This document shows positions 54,263-62,914 of a stretch of DNA of 64,000 bases, in pieces; positions within the stretch are counted from its first letter, which is position 1; the number at the start of each line of letters is the position of its first letter. Below the pieces are notes generated by a model, which searched no databases, was not told the origin of the DNA, and saw nothing but the letters and a program-made list of their open reading frames with translations. The stretch spans positions 62,001 through 126,000 of the forward strand of contig CAAGLA010000034.1 in assembly GCA_900770655.1 (NCBI GenBank), in the 5' to 3' direction. The stretch comes from Bacteroidaceae bacterium. GTDB taxonomy: Bacteria; Bacteroidota; Bacteroidia; Bacteroidales; Bacteroidaceae. The position numbers and the translations under genes are program-made.

Positions 54263-55006
54263 ATGAGTACTGAAAAGAATCAAAAGATTAAAGGCATTGA
54301 GTTGCTTGAGGTAAAGAAGAGTGACAAGGCTAACCTTGAGTCTAACAGGTCGGTTTGGTTGCTGATTGGTTTCGTTGTAGCTCTTGGAGCAATGTTCGCA
54401 TTCCTTGAATGGACAACATTCGAAGATAAGGACAAACCTTTGATGGCTATGAACAAGAGTGTTGAAGATGAACCTATCATTATGATTGAAATACCTATTA
54501 CTCTGCCCGAAAAGAAAGTGGTTCCCCCGCCACCTGAATCAAAGGAGATTGTCGACATTCTTGAAATTGTAGAGGATGAAGATATTGAAATAGACGAGAG
54601 CCAGCTCGTTTCAAACGAAATTGTAAGTGAGTATGCCGATTACACAGACACTGAAATTATCGTTGCCGAGGAGGAAATAGATGAGGATGTTGTCTTCCAA
54701 GTAGTAGAGCAGCAGCCCGAATTCCCCGGTGGTCTTCAGGCTCTTTATAAATACCTTGCCGATAATATCAACTATCCGCGTGTTTCTCGCGAGAACGGTT
54801 CACAGGGCCGTGTGTTCATCCGTTTCGTCGTAAATACCGACGGTTCAATACAGGATGCCGAAGTTATCAGGTCATCGGGTGACGTTTATCTCGACCGCGA
54901 GGCTGTTCGCGTGGTAAGCGGTATGCCCAAGTGGAGTCCCGGTATGCAGTCGGGTAAGGCTGTAAGAGTATACTTTACAGTGCCGGTATTGTTTAAACTA
55001 CAGTAA
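54263..55006 (+). CDS. tonB: TonB energy-transducing protein
   Basis: Inner-membrane-anchored periplasmic protein of 247 residues that passes proton-motive energy to outer-membrane receptors such as the SusC-like protein. It has a short cytoplasmic N-terminus, one helix (about 31-50), a Pro-containing segment (PEKKVVPPPPESKE) and the C-terminal TonB domain (PEFPGGLQALYKYLADNINYP, GRVFIRFVVNTDGSIQDAEV). The linker between is strongly acidic instead of the usual Pro/Lys-rich rod. No exbB or exbD lies beside it. Confidence 0.94.
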   Translation: MSTEKNQKIKGIELLEVKKSDKANLESNRSVWLLIGFVVALGAMFAFLEWTTFEDKDKPLMAMNKSVEDEPIIMIEIPITLPEKKVVPPPPESKEIVDILEIVEDEDIEIDESQLVSNEIVSEYADYTDTEIIVAEEEIDEDVVFQVVEQQPEFPGGLQALYKYLADNINYPRVSRENGSQGRVFIRFVVNTDGSIQDAEVIRSSGDVYLDREAVRVVSGMPKWSPGMQSGKAVRVYFTVPVLFKLQ

Positions 55007-55025
55007 TTTGTTGACATATCGGTAG

Positions 55026-55056
55026 GGCAGTGTGTCTAAAAAACTGCCGTGTTTTT
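55026..55056 (+). terminator. Weak terminator after tonB
   Basis: A 6-bp stem (55026-55031 with 55043-55048) is followed by GT and TTTTT. A second hairpin lies 10 bases on. Confidence 0.45.
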
Positions 55057-55066
55057 AAAAACCATA

Positions 55067-55097
55067 CAAGCGGTGTGTCAAAAGGGCACACCGCTTG
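55067..55097 (+). terminator. Hairpin between tonB and polyprenyl synthase gene
   Basis: An 11-bp perfect stem (55067-55077 with 55087-55097) has a 9-base loop, followed by CCTTTTAAAT. It may terminate or partly attenuate read-through; its last arm ends 19 bases before the next ATG. Confidence 0.6.
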
Positions 55098-55116
55098 CCT
55101 TTTAAATATTACAACT

Positions 55117-56091
55117 ATGTATAATTGGGAAGAGACAAGAGACATTGTTAATGAGTTTATCGATAAACTCGAGTTTGAAAGAGAACCGCTGGAACTCTAT
55201 GCACCTATAAGGTATACTCTCGCGCAGAGTGGCAAGCGTGTGCGCCCGGTACTTTTTCTAATGGCCTATAATATATATAAGGAGAATATTCAGGAAGCGT
55301 TGTACCCGGCAGTAGCAGTTGAGACCTACCACAACTATACCCTCATACACGACGATGTTATGGACAGAGCCACAATACGTCGTGGCAAGCCCACCGTTTG
55401 TGCAAAATGGGGCGACACGGCAGCAATTCTTTCGGGCGATACAATGCTTGTTCTCGCATACGAATTCCTCTCACACGTGCCTGCCGACAAACTGCCGCAG
55501 ATGCTTTCGCTATTTACCGAAACAGCAAAGGAAATAGGCGATGGCCAGCAGTACGACCTTGATTTCGAGAACAGGGATAATGTGCCCGAAGAGGAGTATC
55601 TTGAGATGATACGTCTTAAGACATCGGTTTTGCTTGCAGCAGCTATGAAACTTGGCGGTATGCTTGCCGGTGCCCCGAAGGAGGACCTTGACAATCTGTA
55701 TGCCTACGGCGAGACAATGGGTCTTGCTTTCCAGCTGCAGGACGACCTGCTCGATGTATATGCCGACCAGTCGCTCTTCGGTAAGAAGATTGGCGGTGAT
55801 ATATGCTGCAACAAAAAGACCTTCCTGCTCATTACGGCTATGAACTTGGCTTCGCCCGAACAACTCTCAAAAATGAAGGAGTGGATGGCTATGAGCGAGT
55901 TCGACGCCGACGAAAAGATTGCGTATTTCACATCGGTATATAACGAATTGGGTGTAAGGGAAATTTGCGAACAGCGTATACAGTCTCTTTTTGCCAAATG
56001 TGACGAATACATAGACCGCGTGTCTGTACCCGAAGAGAAGAAGAAATATCTTAAAGAATTTGCAAATTCACTTCTTGACAGAAACCTTTAA
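55117..56091 (+). CDS. Trans-polyprenyl (isoprenyl) diphosphate synthase
   Basis: Cytoplasmic all-trans prenyl transferase of 324 residues. GKRVRP is the IPP-binding start; LIHDDVMD has the first Asp-rich motif DDVMD (79-83), and FQLQDDLLDVYAD the second. The simple DDxxD spacing and Tyr five residues before it suggest a short-chain product (FPP or GGPP), but product length cannot be settled here. ATG 55117 is chosen (MYNWEETRDIV) because the upstream extension runs through the hairpin. First of a closely packed run up to the ABC permease. Confidence 0.92.
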   Translation: MYNWEETRDIVNEFIDKLEFEREPLELYAPIRYTLAQSGKRVRPVLFLMAYNIYKENIQEALYPAVAVETYHNYTLIHDDVMDRATIRRGKPTVCAKWGDTAAILSGDTMLVLAYEFLSHVPADKLPQMLSLFTETAKEIGDGQQYDLDFENRDNVPEEEYLEMIRLKTSVLLAAAMKLGGMLAGAPKEDLDNLYAYGETMGLAFQLQDDLLDVYADQSLFGKKIGGDICCNKKTFLLITAMNLASPEQLSKMKEWMAMSEFDADEKIAYFTSVYNELGVREICEQRIQSLFAKCDEYIDRVSVPEEKKKYLKEFANSLLDRNL

Positions 56092-56108
56092 TATCCCTCT
56101 ATTCAGTA

Positions 56109-56828
56109 ATGCCCTATCGTAGACTACCAAAGACCGACCAAGCACGTATCCGCGCCCTAAAGGCTGCGGTAGATAGCAGTGTTGTCAATGGTGTCTTCAC
56201 AAATGTGCTTTCGCATAATACCTACCACAGGGCAAAGGATTTCCTTGAAAGGTTCTCGCGCGAAGTGGGCATATACAAACGTTGCGTTGCCCAGCAGTCG
56301 TCGAAACGGGGCAACGAGAACTACGAGGCTGCCCTAAAGAAGGCGCGTATGTATGTGTCGCACTTTATACAGGTATTGAGTATGTCCATTGTGCGCGGAG
56401 AGATAGCACGGAGCAAGCGCCCCTATTATGGTCTGCCCGAAAATGAAGATACTGTGCCGAATCTTTTTGCAGAATCGGCGGTGCTTGAGTGGGGCGGAAA
56501 GATAATAGAAGGCGAGCGGCGCAGGCAGGCCGAAGGTGGTGTTCCGGTATATAACCCCACAATGGGGCGTGTGTCGGTTGTGTATGAACTCTTTAAGGAG
56601 ATGCACGACAACCAGCAGGCGCTTCAACAGCTTACGGCGGAGGCTTTGAACAATATATCGGATATGAGGTTCGAAGCCGACGAAATAATCTTTGAGGCGT
56701 GGGGAGAAATTGAGAAGGCATTTGCATCGCTTTCGGGCGAAGCGCGTTTGAAGAAGTGCGCTTCGTACGGCGTGATATATTACTATCGTCGCGATAGGGG
56801 GGCTAAGAACGTGGGTGAAAATGATTGA
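56109..56828 (+). CDS. Conserved protein of unknown function between prenyl synthase and tatD
   Basis: I do not recognise a family with confidence. It is a 239-residue soluble protein, rich in Arg and Lys, with long predicted helices and no signal peptide or membrane helix. Notable segments are SHNTYHRAKDFLERFSREVGIY, YVSHFIQVLSMSIVRGEIARS and the C-terminal KKCASYGVIYYYRRDRG. Codon use and the 18-base and overlapping junctions with its neighbours support a real gene. The stop TGA lies inside the tatD start region (8-base overlap), which suggests coupled translation. Confidence 0.75.
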   Translation: MPYRRLPKTDQARIRALKAAVDSSVVNGVFTNVLSHNTYHRAKDFLERFSREVGIYKRCVAQQSSKRGNENYEAALKKARMYVSHFIQVLSMSIVRGEIARSKRPYYGLPENEDTVPNLFAESAVLEWGGKIIEGERRRQAEGGVPVYNPTMGRVSVVYELFKEMHDNQQALQQLTAEALNNISDMRFEADEIIFEAWGEIEKAFASLSGEARLKKCASYGVIYYYRRDRGAKNVGEND

Positions 56829-57615
56829 GTTCATAGATACACATACACACCTTTTTGAACCTGAATTCAACGAAGACAGGGATGCTGCCGTGCAACGGGC
56901 TTTGGACGCAGGTGTGCGTACACTGTGCCTGCCTTGTATCAATTATGGTTCAATAGAGCGTGTGCAGAATATGTGCAGCGTTTATGCAGGAACTTGTTAT
57001 GGAATGGCGGGGCTGCACCCCACAGAGGTAGACGATGGCTACCTTGCTGTTTTGGATAAAATGTACAGCCTGCTGAAGAATGACAGTTCTATTATTGCGA
57101 TAGGCGAGGTGGGGCTCGATTTCTATTGGGACGAAAAATACAGAAAAGAGCAGATAGATGCCTTTTCTTGCCAAATAGATTGGGCCGAAGAGACAGGGCT
57201 TCCGCTTGCAATACATTCGCGCTCAGCCTTTGAAGAACTTTATGCAATAATGGATAGCAGGCGAGGAAGAGCTCTTAGCGGTGTTTTTCATTGTTTTTCG
57301 GGCACAGCAGAAGAGGCGCAGAAACTGCTGTCATTCAATGATTTCTATTTGGGTATAGGCGGTGTGCTGACCTACAAGAACTCCACTCTGCCCCAAGCCT
57401 TGAAGGATGTTCCGCTTGAAAGAATTGTGCTGGAAACCGATTCCCCCTATCTTTCGCCGGTGCCTCACCGCGGCAAGCGAAACGAGAGTGCATATATACC
57501 TTGTGTTGCAGCGGCTCTGGCAACGCTTTACGGAACAAGCATAGAAGAGGTGGCGAGGGTAACAACAGCCAATGCCCGCAAGCTCTTCCCTAAATTGCAG
57601 AATAATGGATTTTAA
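56821..57615 (+). CDS. tatD: TatD-family metal-dependent hydrolase (DNase)
   Basis: Cytoplasmic TIM-barrel hydrolase of 264 residues. FIDTHTH carries the first metal-binding HxH; AIGEVGLDFYWD holds the metal Glu; LAIHSR and VFHCFSG provide further histidines; LETDSPYLSPVPHRGKRNES carries the last Asp and the family signature. TatD proteins have 3'-5' exonuclease activity and act in DNA repair and quality control. ATG 56821 is used; a GTG six bases before it is less likely. Its stop lies inside the start of the following gene (11-base overlap). Confidence 0.94.
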   Translation: MIEFIDTHTHLFEPEFNEDRDAAVQRALDAGVRTLCLPCINYGSIERVQNMCSVYAGTCYGMAGLHPTEVDDGYLAVLDKMYSLLKNDSSIIAIGEVGLDFYWDEKYRKEQIDAFSCQIDWAEETGLPLAIHSRSAFEELYAIMDSRRGRALSGVFHCFSGTAEEAQKLLSFNDFYLGIGGVLTYKNSTLPQALKDVPLERIVLETDSPYLSPVPHRGKRNESAYIPCVAAALATLYGTSIEEVARVTTANARKLFPKLQNNGF

Positions 57616-58672
57616 AAGTATAGACATATTTGAAGGCAAGAAATACCCGTTGGTAATAGCTGGTCCTTGCAGTGCCGAGAGCGAGCAGCAGGTTCTCTCT
57701 GTAGCATCGGCCTTAGCTGGAAAGGGAATAACCCTTTTCCGTGCCGGTATATGGAAACCACGTACAAGACCGGGCTGTTTCGAAGGTGTTGGCGAACGTG
57801 GGCTTGAATGGCTGAAGTTGGTTAAGCGCGAATTCGCGATGCCTGTTACTACAGAGGTGGCAACTGCAAAGCACGTAGAACTTGCACTTTCGGCCGGTAT
57901 TGATCTCCTGTGGGTAGGTGCACGCACAACAACAAATCCTTTTGCTGTGCAGGAAATAGCCGAAGCGTTGCGCGGTGTCGATATCCCCTTGCTTGTGAAG
58001 AACCCGGTGAACCCCGATATTGAGCTATGGATTGGTGCGCTCGAAAGGTTTTTGGGTGCTGGCGTTTCGCGTCTTGGCGTAATACACCGCGGTTTCTCTT
58101 CGTACGCCGAAAAATGTTTCCGCAATGCTCCGCAATGGCAGCTCCCGCTTGAACTGCGCAGGCGTTTGCCCGGGTTGCCTATGTTCTGCGACCCTAGCCA
58201 CATTGCCGGAAAGCGCGAATTGGTGATGACACTCTCACAAACGGCAATGGATTTGAACTTCGACGGTCTTATGATTGAAACACACTCTAACCCCGTATGC
58301 GCCCTTAGCGATTCGCGACAACAGGTAACCCCCGATGAACTGTTGCTGATTCTCTCCCGTCTTGTACGTCGTCAAGCAGAATGTGACCCTGTGGAGCTTA
58401 ATAAATACCGTAAACATATAGATGTAATAGATTCCGAAATAGTGAATTTGCTGTCGAGGCGTATGGAACTGTCACGCGAGATTGGCGAGGTTAAACGTGA
58501 CAAAGGTGTTGCCGTATACCAACCATTCCGTTATAACGAAACTATTGAGGCGCTCAATAATTATTCGGCAAAGGGCGGTATTGCTCCCGACACTCTCAAA
58601 GCTATTTTCGAGATAATACATTCCGAGAGTATACGCCAGCAGTTGCGTATAGTAAACAATGTTGAAGATTAA
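57605..58672 (+). CDS. Bifunctional DAHP synthase / chorismate mutase
   Basis: Fusion enzyme of aromatic amino acid synthesis, 355 residues. The N-terminal type I-beta DAHP synthase (IAGPCSAESEQQ, RAGIWKPRTRP, WVGARTTTNPF, LGVIHRGFSSY, FCDPSHIAGKR) makes DAHP from PEP and erythrose-4-phosphate. The C-terminal AroQ-type chorismate mutase (RKHIDVIDSEIVNLLSRRMELSREIGEVKR) begins near residue 270. In related fusions the mutase domain mediates feedback inhibition by prephenate. ATG 57605 is chosen; the longer frame overlaps tatD more. Translational coupling at both ends is likely. Confidence 0.94.
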   Translation: MDFKSIDIFEGKKYPLVIAGPCSAESEQQVLSVASALAGKGITLFRAGIWKPRTRPGCFEGVGERGLEWLKLVKREFAMPVTTEVATAKHVELALSAGIDLLWVGARTTTNPFAVQEIAEALRGVDIPLLVKNPVNPDIELWIGALERFLGAGVSRLGVIHRGFSSYAEKCFRNAPQWQLPLELRRRLPGLPMFCDPSHIAGKRELVMTLSQTAMDLNFDGLMIETHSNPVCALSDSRQQVTPDELLLILSRLVRRQAECDPVELNKYRKHIDVIDSEIVNLLSRRMELSREIGEVKRDKGVAVYQPFRYNETIEALNNYSAKGGIAPDTLKAIFEIIHSESIRQQLRIVNNVED

Positions 58673-58676
58673 TAAG

Positions 58677-59828
58677 ATGTTTACACCTTTCCGGCACTTG
58701 CGACACATCTGCCTTTCTGCAGTAATGCTTTTGCTTGCTGTTGCGGGTACGAATTCTTCGTGCAGCGGCAGAGGAGATGCTGTTGCCATAGAGGGTGATA
58801 CCGTTTCTCTTTCTCACTCTTCGCTGTTGTCTATTGTAGATTGTGATGGGTATACTGTTGTGGATGTAAAGAACCCGTGGAGCAATGGTCTGCTGAACCG
58901 TTATATACTCCTGCCACGCGACAAGGAACAGCCACAAGGAATCCCCGAGGGGGAGGTGCTTGAAGTTCCTTTGCAGAATGTGGTGCTCTTTTCCGGTGTT
59001 CACGCCGGGTTGCTCGAAGAACTTGGTGCAATATCTGCTGTTAAGGGCGTGTGCGATGCGCAATACAATTATAACAGCTATATAAGGAATGGGCTTTCCT
59101 CTGGTACGGTAACCGACTGTGGCAGTTCTCTTGATGCCGATGTTGAAAGGATAATAGATACTGCTCCCGAAGCTCTTTTTGTCCTGCCTTTTGAAAATGG
59201 CGGCTATGGTAAAATAGACAAATTGGGGATGCCTGTCGTGGAGTGTGCCGACTATATGGAAACATCTCCGCTTGGTTGCGCGGAGTGGATTCGTTTCTAT
59301 GGCCGTCTTTTTGGCTGTGAGACAGTCGCCGATTCTCTATTCTCAAAGATATGCAGCGACTATTCTGCATTGAAGGAACTTGCTTCGTCTGTAGAGACAC
59401 GTCCTAAACTTATGTGCGAACTGTGGTACGGCTCTGCTTGGTATGTACCGGCAGGTGAAAGCACAACGGGGCAGATATATTCCGATGCCGGCGCCGACTA
59501 CCTCTTTTCATCGTACCGTGGCAGCGGCTCTGTGCCTCTTGCCTTTGAAACTGTGCTCTCTATGGCTGCCGATGCTGATATATGGCTCTTTAAATATAAT
59601 TCACCTGTAGACAAAAGCAAGGATGTGATGCTGGCCGAATATCCCGGGTATGCTCATTTCAAACCCTTTAAAGAGGGGAATATGTTTGCCTGCAATACTT
59701 CGAAAAAAAGAATTTTCGAAGAGACGGCATTTCACCCCGAAAGGCTTTTAAGGGAACTTGTCGCCATTTTTCATAGCGACCTTTTGCCACAATATAAACC
59801 TGTATATTATGAAAAAGTGTGCCAATAG
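58677..59828 (+). CDS. ABC transporter substrate-binding lipoprotein (cobalamin/siderophore type)
   Basis: Periplasmic binding lipoprotein of about 383 residues: MFTPFRHLRHICLSAVMLLLAVAGTNSSC. The fold is that of class III binding proteins with a long helix between lobes (BtuF/FhuD-like): VVLFSGVHAGLLEELGAISAVKGVCDAQ, then RIIDTAPEALFVLPFENGGYGKIDKLGMPVVECADYMETSPLGCAEWIRFYGRLF. The ligand is a metal chelate or corrinoid by family, not shown by sequence. ATG 58677 lies four bases after the previous stop; ATG 58659 is an alternative that overlaps it. Its end overlaps the permease gene by 20 bases. Confidence 0.9.
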   Translation: MFTPFRHLRHICLSAVMLLLAVAGTNSSCSGRGDAVAIEGDTVSLSHSSLLSIVDCDGYTVVDVKNPWSNGLLNRYILLPRDKEQPQGIPEGEVLEVPLQNVVLFSGVHAGLLEELGAISAVKGVCDAQYNYNSYIRNGLSSGTVTDCGSSLDADVERIIDTAPEALFVLPFENGGYGKIDKLGMPVVECADYMETSPLGCAEWIRFYGRLFGCETVADSLFSKICSDYSALKELASSVETRPKLMCELWYGSAWYVPAGESTTGQIYSDAGADYLFSSYRGSGSVPLAFETVLSMAADADIWLFKYNSPVDKSKDVMLAEYPGYAHFKPFKEGNMFACNTSKKRIFEETAFHPERLLRELVAIFHSDLLPQYKPVYYEKVCQ

Positions 59829-60837
59829 ATATTTCCTGTTGCCATTGGTGCTTCTGTTGCTTCTGCTTCTGTTTGCAGCCAACATTTTCTTCGGCAGTGT
59901 GGATATTCCTTTTAATGAAACAATCTCTTTGCTTTGCGGAGGGGAGTGTGCAAACGGGGCTTGGCGTACAATTATTTTCGATGTCCGTTTGCCACAGGCT
60001 CTTACCGCACTTTTGGCCGGAGCCTCAATTTCCGTTGCCGGCCTTGTGCTGCAGACTCTTTTCGGCAACCCCCTTGCCGGTCCCGAAGTTCTTGGGGTAA
60101 ACAGCGGAGCTGCGCTTGGCGTGGCTGTTGTTATGCTTCTCTCGGGCGGCTCGTTTGCTGTTGCATCGGTAAATGTATATGGTTACTTTGCGCTTCTCTT
60201 GGGCGCATTTGCGGGTGCGCTGGCAATAATGGGTGTAATGCTTCTGCTTTCTACGCTTCTTAGAAACAAAATCTTTCTTCTTATAGCAGGCGTGGCTGTC
60301 GGTTACATAACATCTTCGGCAATAGTATTGCTCAATTATTTCGCAAGTTCCGAAGGTGTCCAGTCCTATATGCTTTGGGGTATGGGCAGTTTCAGCTCTG
60401 TGTCAATGGAGCAGATGCCGCTTTTTGCATCGTTGCTGCTTGTGCTGCTGCTTGTTGCCCTGTTGCAGATGAAACCCCTGAATGCGCTTCTTTTGGGCGA
60501 TGCCTACGCCCGCAATCTTGGCGTTGGAATATTGCGTGCAAGAGTAACAGCTCTTTGTGTTACAGGTCTTTTGACTGCTGTTGTTACAGCCTATTGTGGC
60601 CCGGTCTCTTTTATAGGCCTTGCAGTGCCTCATATTGCAAGAATCTCTTCTGGCAGCAACAGCCACAATCTCTTGCTCCCATATACAATGCTGCTTGGCG
60701 GTTGCGTGGCGCTTCTATGTAATGTGATATGTCATTTGCCGGGAGCCGGCGGTTTTTTGCCTTTGGGTGCAGTGACCTCACTCATAGGTGCTCCTGTCAT
60801 AATATATGTCGTAATAAGGAACCGCTTGTCGCGGTAG
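59809..60837 (+). CDS. FecCD-family ABC transporter permease
   Basis: Inner-membrane permease of 342 residues with about ten helices, of the BtuC/FecCD family that takes up iron chelates or vitamin B12. Signature regions are VDIPFNETISLL, RLPQALTALLAGASISVAGLVLQTLFGNPLAGPEVLGVNSGAALG and, near the end, GPVSFIGLAVPHIAR and LPLGAVTSLIGAPVIIYVVIRN. ATG 59809 is inside the end of the binding-protein gene. No ATPase gene follows; the next gene is ilvD behind its own promoter. The ATP-binding subunit must be elsewhere. Confidence 0.93.
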   Translation: MKKCANRYFLLPLVLLLLLLLFAANIFFGSVDIPFNETISLLCGGECANGAWRTIIFDVRLPQALTALLAGASISVAGLVLQTLFGNPLAGPEVLGVNSGAALGVAVVMLLSGGSFAVASVNVYGYFALLLGAFAGALAIMGVMLLLSTLLRNKIFLLIAGVAVGYITSSAIVLLNYFASSEGVQSYMLWGMGSFSSVSMEQMPLFASLLLVLLLVALLQMKPLNALLLGDAYARNLGVGILRARVTALCVTGLLTAVVTAYCGPVSFIGLAVPHIARISSGSNSHNLLLPYTMLLGGCVALLCNVICHLPGAGGFLPLGAVTSLIGAPVIIYVVIRNRLSR

Positions 60838-60913
60838 TTTTTTTCAAAAATATCTTAAATTGTTCCAAAACTGATATTAAATTACGAGATGCGCTCTATT
60901 TTATGTTATTTTT

Positions 60914-60945
60914 TTTGCATAAAAATAAAAAAGAGAGTACTTTTG
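60914..60945 (+). promoter_or_regulatory. Promoter for ilvD operon
   Basis: TTTG at 60914-60917, a 20-base spacer and TACTTTTG at 60938-60945 give the best full-consensus promoter in the window. The transcript should begin near 60952. Confidence 0.8.
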
Positions 60946-60976
60946 TAAAAACACAGACAAAAGATACAGTGCATAT

Positions 60977-61024
60977 ATGACACAGTCAATTATTGATAGC
61001 CGAATTATTATCCTCTTGCTTTAA
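60977..61024 (+). CDS. ilv leader peptide, 15 residues
   Basis: ATG 60977 to TAA 61022-61024 encodes MTQSIIDSRIIILLL, with five Ile and three Leu of 15 residues and a run of three Ile then three Leu just before the stop. It lies 25 bases after the predicted transcription start and upstream of competing hairpins and ilvD. This fits a leader peptide sensing charged tRNA-Ile and tRNA-Leu, the end products of the pathway (with valine). No valine codon is present. Translation is inferred, not shown. Confidence 0.75.
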   Translation: MTQSIIDSRIIILLL

Positions 61025-61026
61025 AG

Positions 61027-61071
61027 AAGTGAGTTTGGCTGTGTTGTGTTTATGGGTTGCCTTTCTCGCTT
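61027..61071 (+). promoter_or_regulatory. Antiterminator structure of the ilv attenuator
   Basis: AAGTGAG (61027-61033) pairs with CTCGCTT (61065-61071), and GGC (61037-61039) with GCC (61059-61061), across a 3x3 internal loop. The right arm uses most of the terminator's left arm, so the two cannot coexist. The left arm starts two bases after the leader stop, where a ribosome at the stop codon would cover it. Confidence 0.65.
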
Positions 61072-61088
61072 AGAGAGGGGCTTTTTTT
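61059..61088 (+). terminator. Attenuator terminator upstream of ilvD
   Basis: A 9-bp stem (61059-61067 with 61073-61081, two G-T pairs) with a five-base loop is followed by seven T (61082-61088). It ends six bases before the ilvD ATG, so as an intrinsic terminator it must be regulated for ilvD to be expressed. Confidence 0.82.
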
Positions 61089-61094
61089 GATATT

Positions 61095-62903
61095 ATGGAT
61101 ATGAAGATAAAATTAAGAAGTGCCCAATGTACCGAAGGCCGGCGTATGGCCGGTGCACGTGCATTGTGGATAGCTAACGGAATGAAACGCGAGATGTTCG
61201 GCAAGCCTATTGTGGCTATTGCCAACTCTTTTACACAGTTGGTTCCGGGGCATACCCACCTTCACGAAGCGGGGCAGATAGTCAAGGCCGAAATAGAGAA
61301 GTTGGGTTGCTACGCAGCCGAATTCAATACCATTGCCATAGACGACGGCATTGCTATGGGACACGACGGAATGCTCTACTCCTTGCCTTCGCGCGATATC
61401 ATAGCCGACAGCGTAGAGTATATGTGCAATGCTCACAAAGTCGATGCTCTGGTGTGCATATCGAACTGCGACAAGATAACACCGGGTATGCTTATGGCTG
61501 CAATGCGCCTGAATATACCTACGGTCTTCGTGTCGGGCGGCCCAATGGAAAAGGGTGAATGGAAAAATGAGAATCTCGACCTCGTAGTGGCTATGGTAAA
61601 AGCTGCCGATACCTCTGTGAGCGATGAGGAACTTGCCGAAATAGAGAAACGCTCCTGCCCCGGTTGCGGTTGCTGCTCAGGTATGTTCACTGCAAACTCA
61701 ATGAACTCGCTCACCGAAGCGATAGGTCTTTCTCTGCCGGGCAACGGAACAATACTTTCTACTCACGTCAACCGTGTTGAACTGTTGAAGGCAGCAGCAA
61801 GGCAGGTGGTAGAGAATGCAATGAAGTATTATGGCGAAGGCGACACGTCGCTCCTTCCGCGAAGCATTGCAACGCGCGCGGCATTCCTCAATGCAATGAC
61901 ACTCGATATTGCAATGGGTGGCTCTACAAATACAATACTGCACCTGCTTGCCATAGCGCAGGAGGCCGGTGTAGATTTTAATATGAGCGATATTGATGCC
62001 CTCAGCCGTGTTGTTCCCTGTATATGCAAGCTTGCGCCGAATTCTGCACAGTATAGTATGCAGGATTGTGGCCGTGCGGGTGGAATATTGGGAATTATGG
62101 GTGAGCTCGCTAAAGGCGGCCTGCTCGATACGGGTGTGAAGCGTGTTACCGGCTCTACTCTTGCAGCAGACATTGAGCGTTATTCAATAACCAATGAAAC
62201 TGTGGGGGCCGAAGCCAAGCGCATATATGGTACAGCTCCCGCAAATATCTTCTGCAACAGAATGGGTGCACAGGATGCTGTCTACGACGTTCTCGACACC
62301 GACCGCGAAACAGGGTGCATACGTTCACTGGAAAATGCATATACCCGCGATGGAGGTCTTGCTGTACTCTATGGCAATATTGCTAAGGACGGTTGTGTTG
62401 TAAAGACAGCCGGTGTTGACGAGAGTATACTGCGTTTTACCGGCAAAGCCCGCGTCTTTGACTCTCAGGAGGCTGCTGTCGAGGGCATTCTTGGCGGTGC
62501 TGTTCAGGCAGGCGATGTGGTAGTGATAATATATGAAGGACCGAAAGGCGGTCCCGGAATGCAGGAGATGCTTTACCCGACCTCTTATATAAAGTCACGT
62601 CATCTTGGCAAGGAGTGTGCTCTTATCACCGACGGCCGTTTCAGTGGCGGAACATCGGGCTTGAGCATAGGTCACATATCGCCCGAGGCTGCTGCCGGCG
62701 GCAATATAGGTCGCCTTCGTGACGGCGATATAATTGAAATAGATATACCTTCGCGCACCATAAACGTGAAACTCACCGACGAAGAACTTGAGTCGCGTCC
62801 ATTGTTCCCGTTGACCCGCGAACGTGTGGTTTCAAAGAGCCTTAGGGCATACGCCGGTATGGTAAGTTCGGCCGACAAGGGCGGAGTAAGAATTATAGAT
62901 TGA
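61095..62903 (+). CDS. ilvD: Dihydroxy-acid dehydratase
   Basis: Cytoplasmic iron-sulfur enzyme of isoleucine and valine synthesis (602 residues) that dehydrates dihydroxy acids to 2-oxo acids. The cluster cysteines are in [11 protein letters not shown] and [23 protein letters not shown] follows. The C-terminal region has [15 protein letters not shown] and [11 protein letters not shown]. Starts at ATG 61095 (MDMKIKLRS) with a second ATG two codons on. It is expressed through the attenuator upstream and is followed 11 bases later by ilvB. Confidence 0.97.
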   Translation: MDMKIKLRSAQCTEGRRMAGARALWIANGMKREMFGKPIVAIANSFTQLVPGHTHLHEAGQIVKAEIEKLGCYAAEFNTIAIDDGIAMGHDGMLYSLPSRDIIADSVEYMCNAHKVDALVCISNCDKITPGMLMAAMRLNIPTVFVSGGPMEKGEWKNENLDLVVAMVKAADTSVSDEELAEIEKRSCPGCGCCSGMFTANSMNSLTEAIGLSLPGNGTILSTHVNRVELLKAAARQVVENAMKYYGEGDTSLLPRSIATRAAFLNAMTLDIAMGGSTNTILHLLAIAQEAGVDFNMSDIDALSRVVPCICKLAPNSAQYSMQDCGRAGGILGIMGELAKGGLLDTGVKRVTGSTLAADIERYSITNETVGAEAKRIYGTAPANIFCNRMGAQDAVYDVLDTDRETGCIRSLENAYTRDGGLAVLYGNIAKDGCVVKTAGVDESILRFTGKARVFDSQEAAVEGILGGAVQAGDVVVIIYEGPKGGPGMQEMLYPTSYIKSRHLGKECALITDGRFSGGTSGLSIGHISPEAAAGGNIGRLRDGDIIEIDIPSRTINVKLTDEELESRPLFPLTRERVVSKSLRAYAGMVSSADKGGVRIID

Positions 62904-62914
62904 ATTATAGGACT

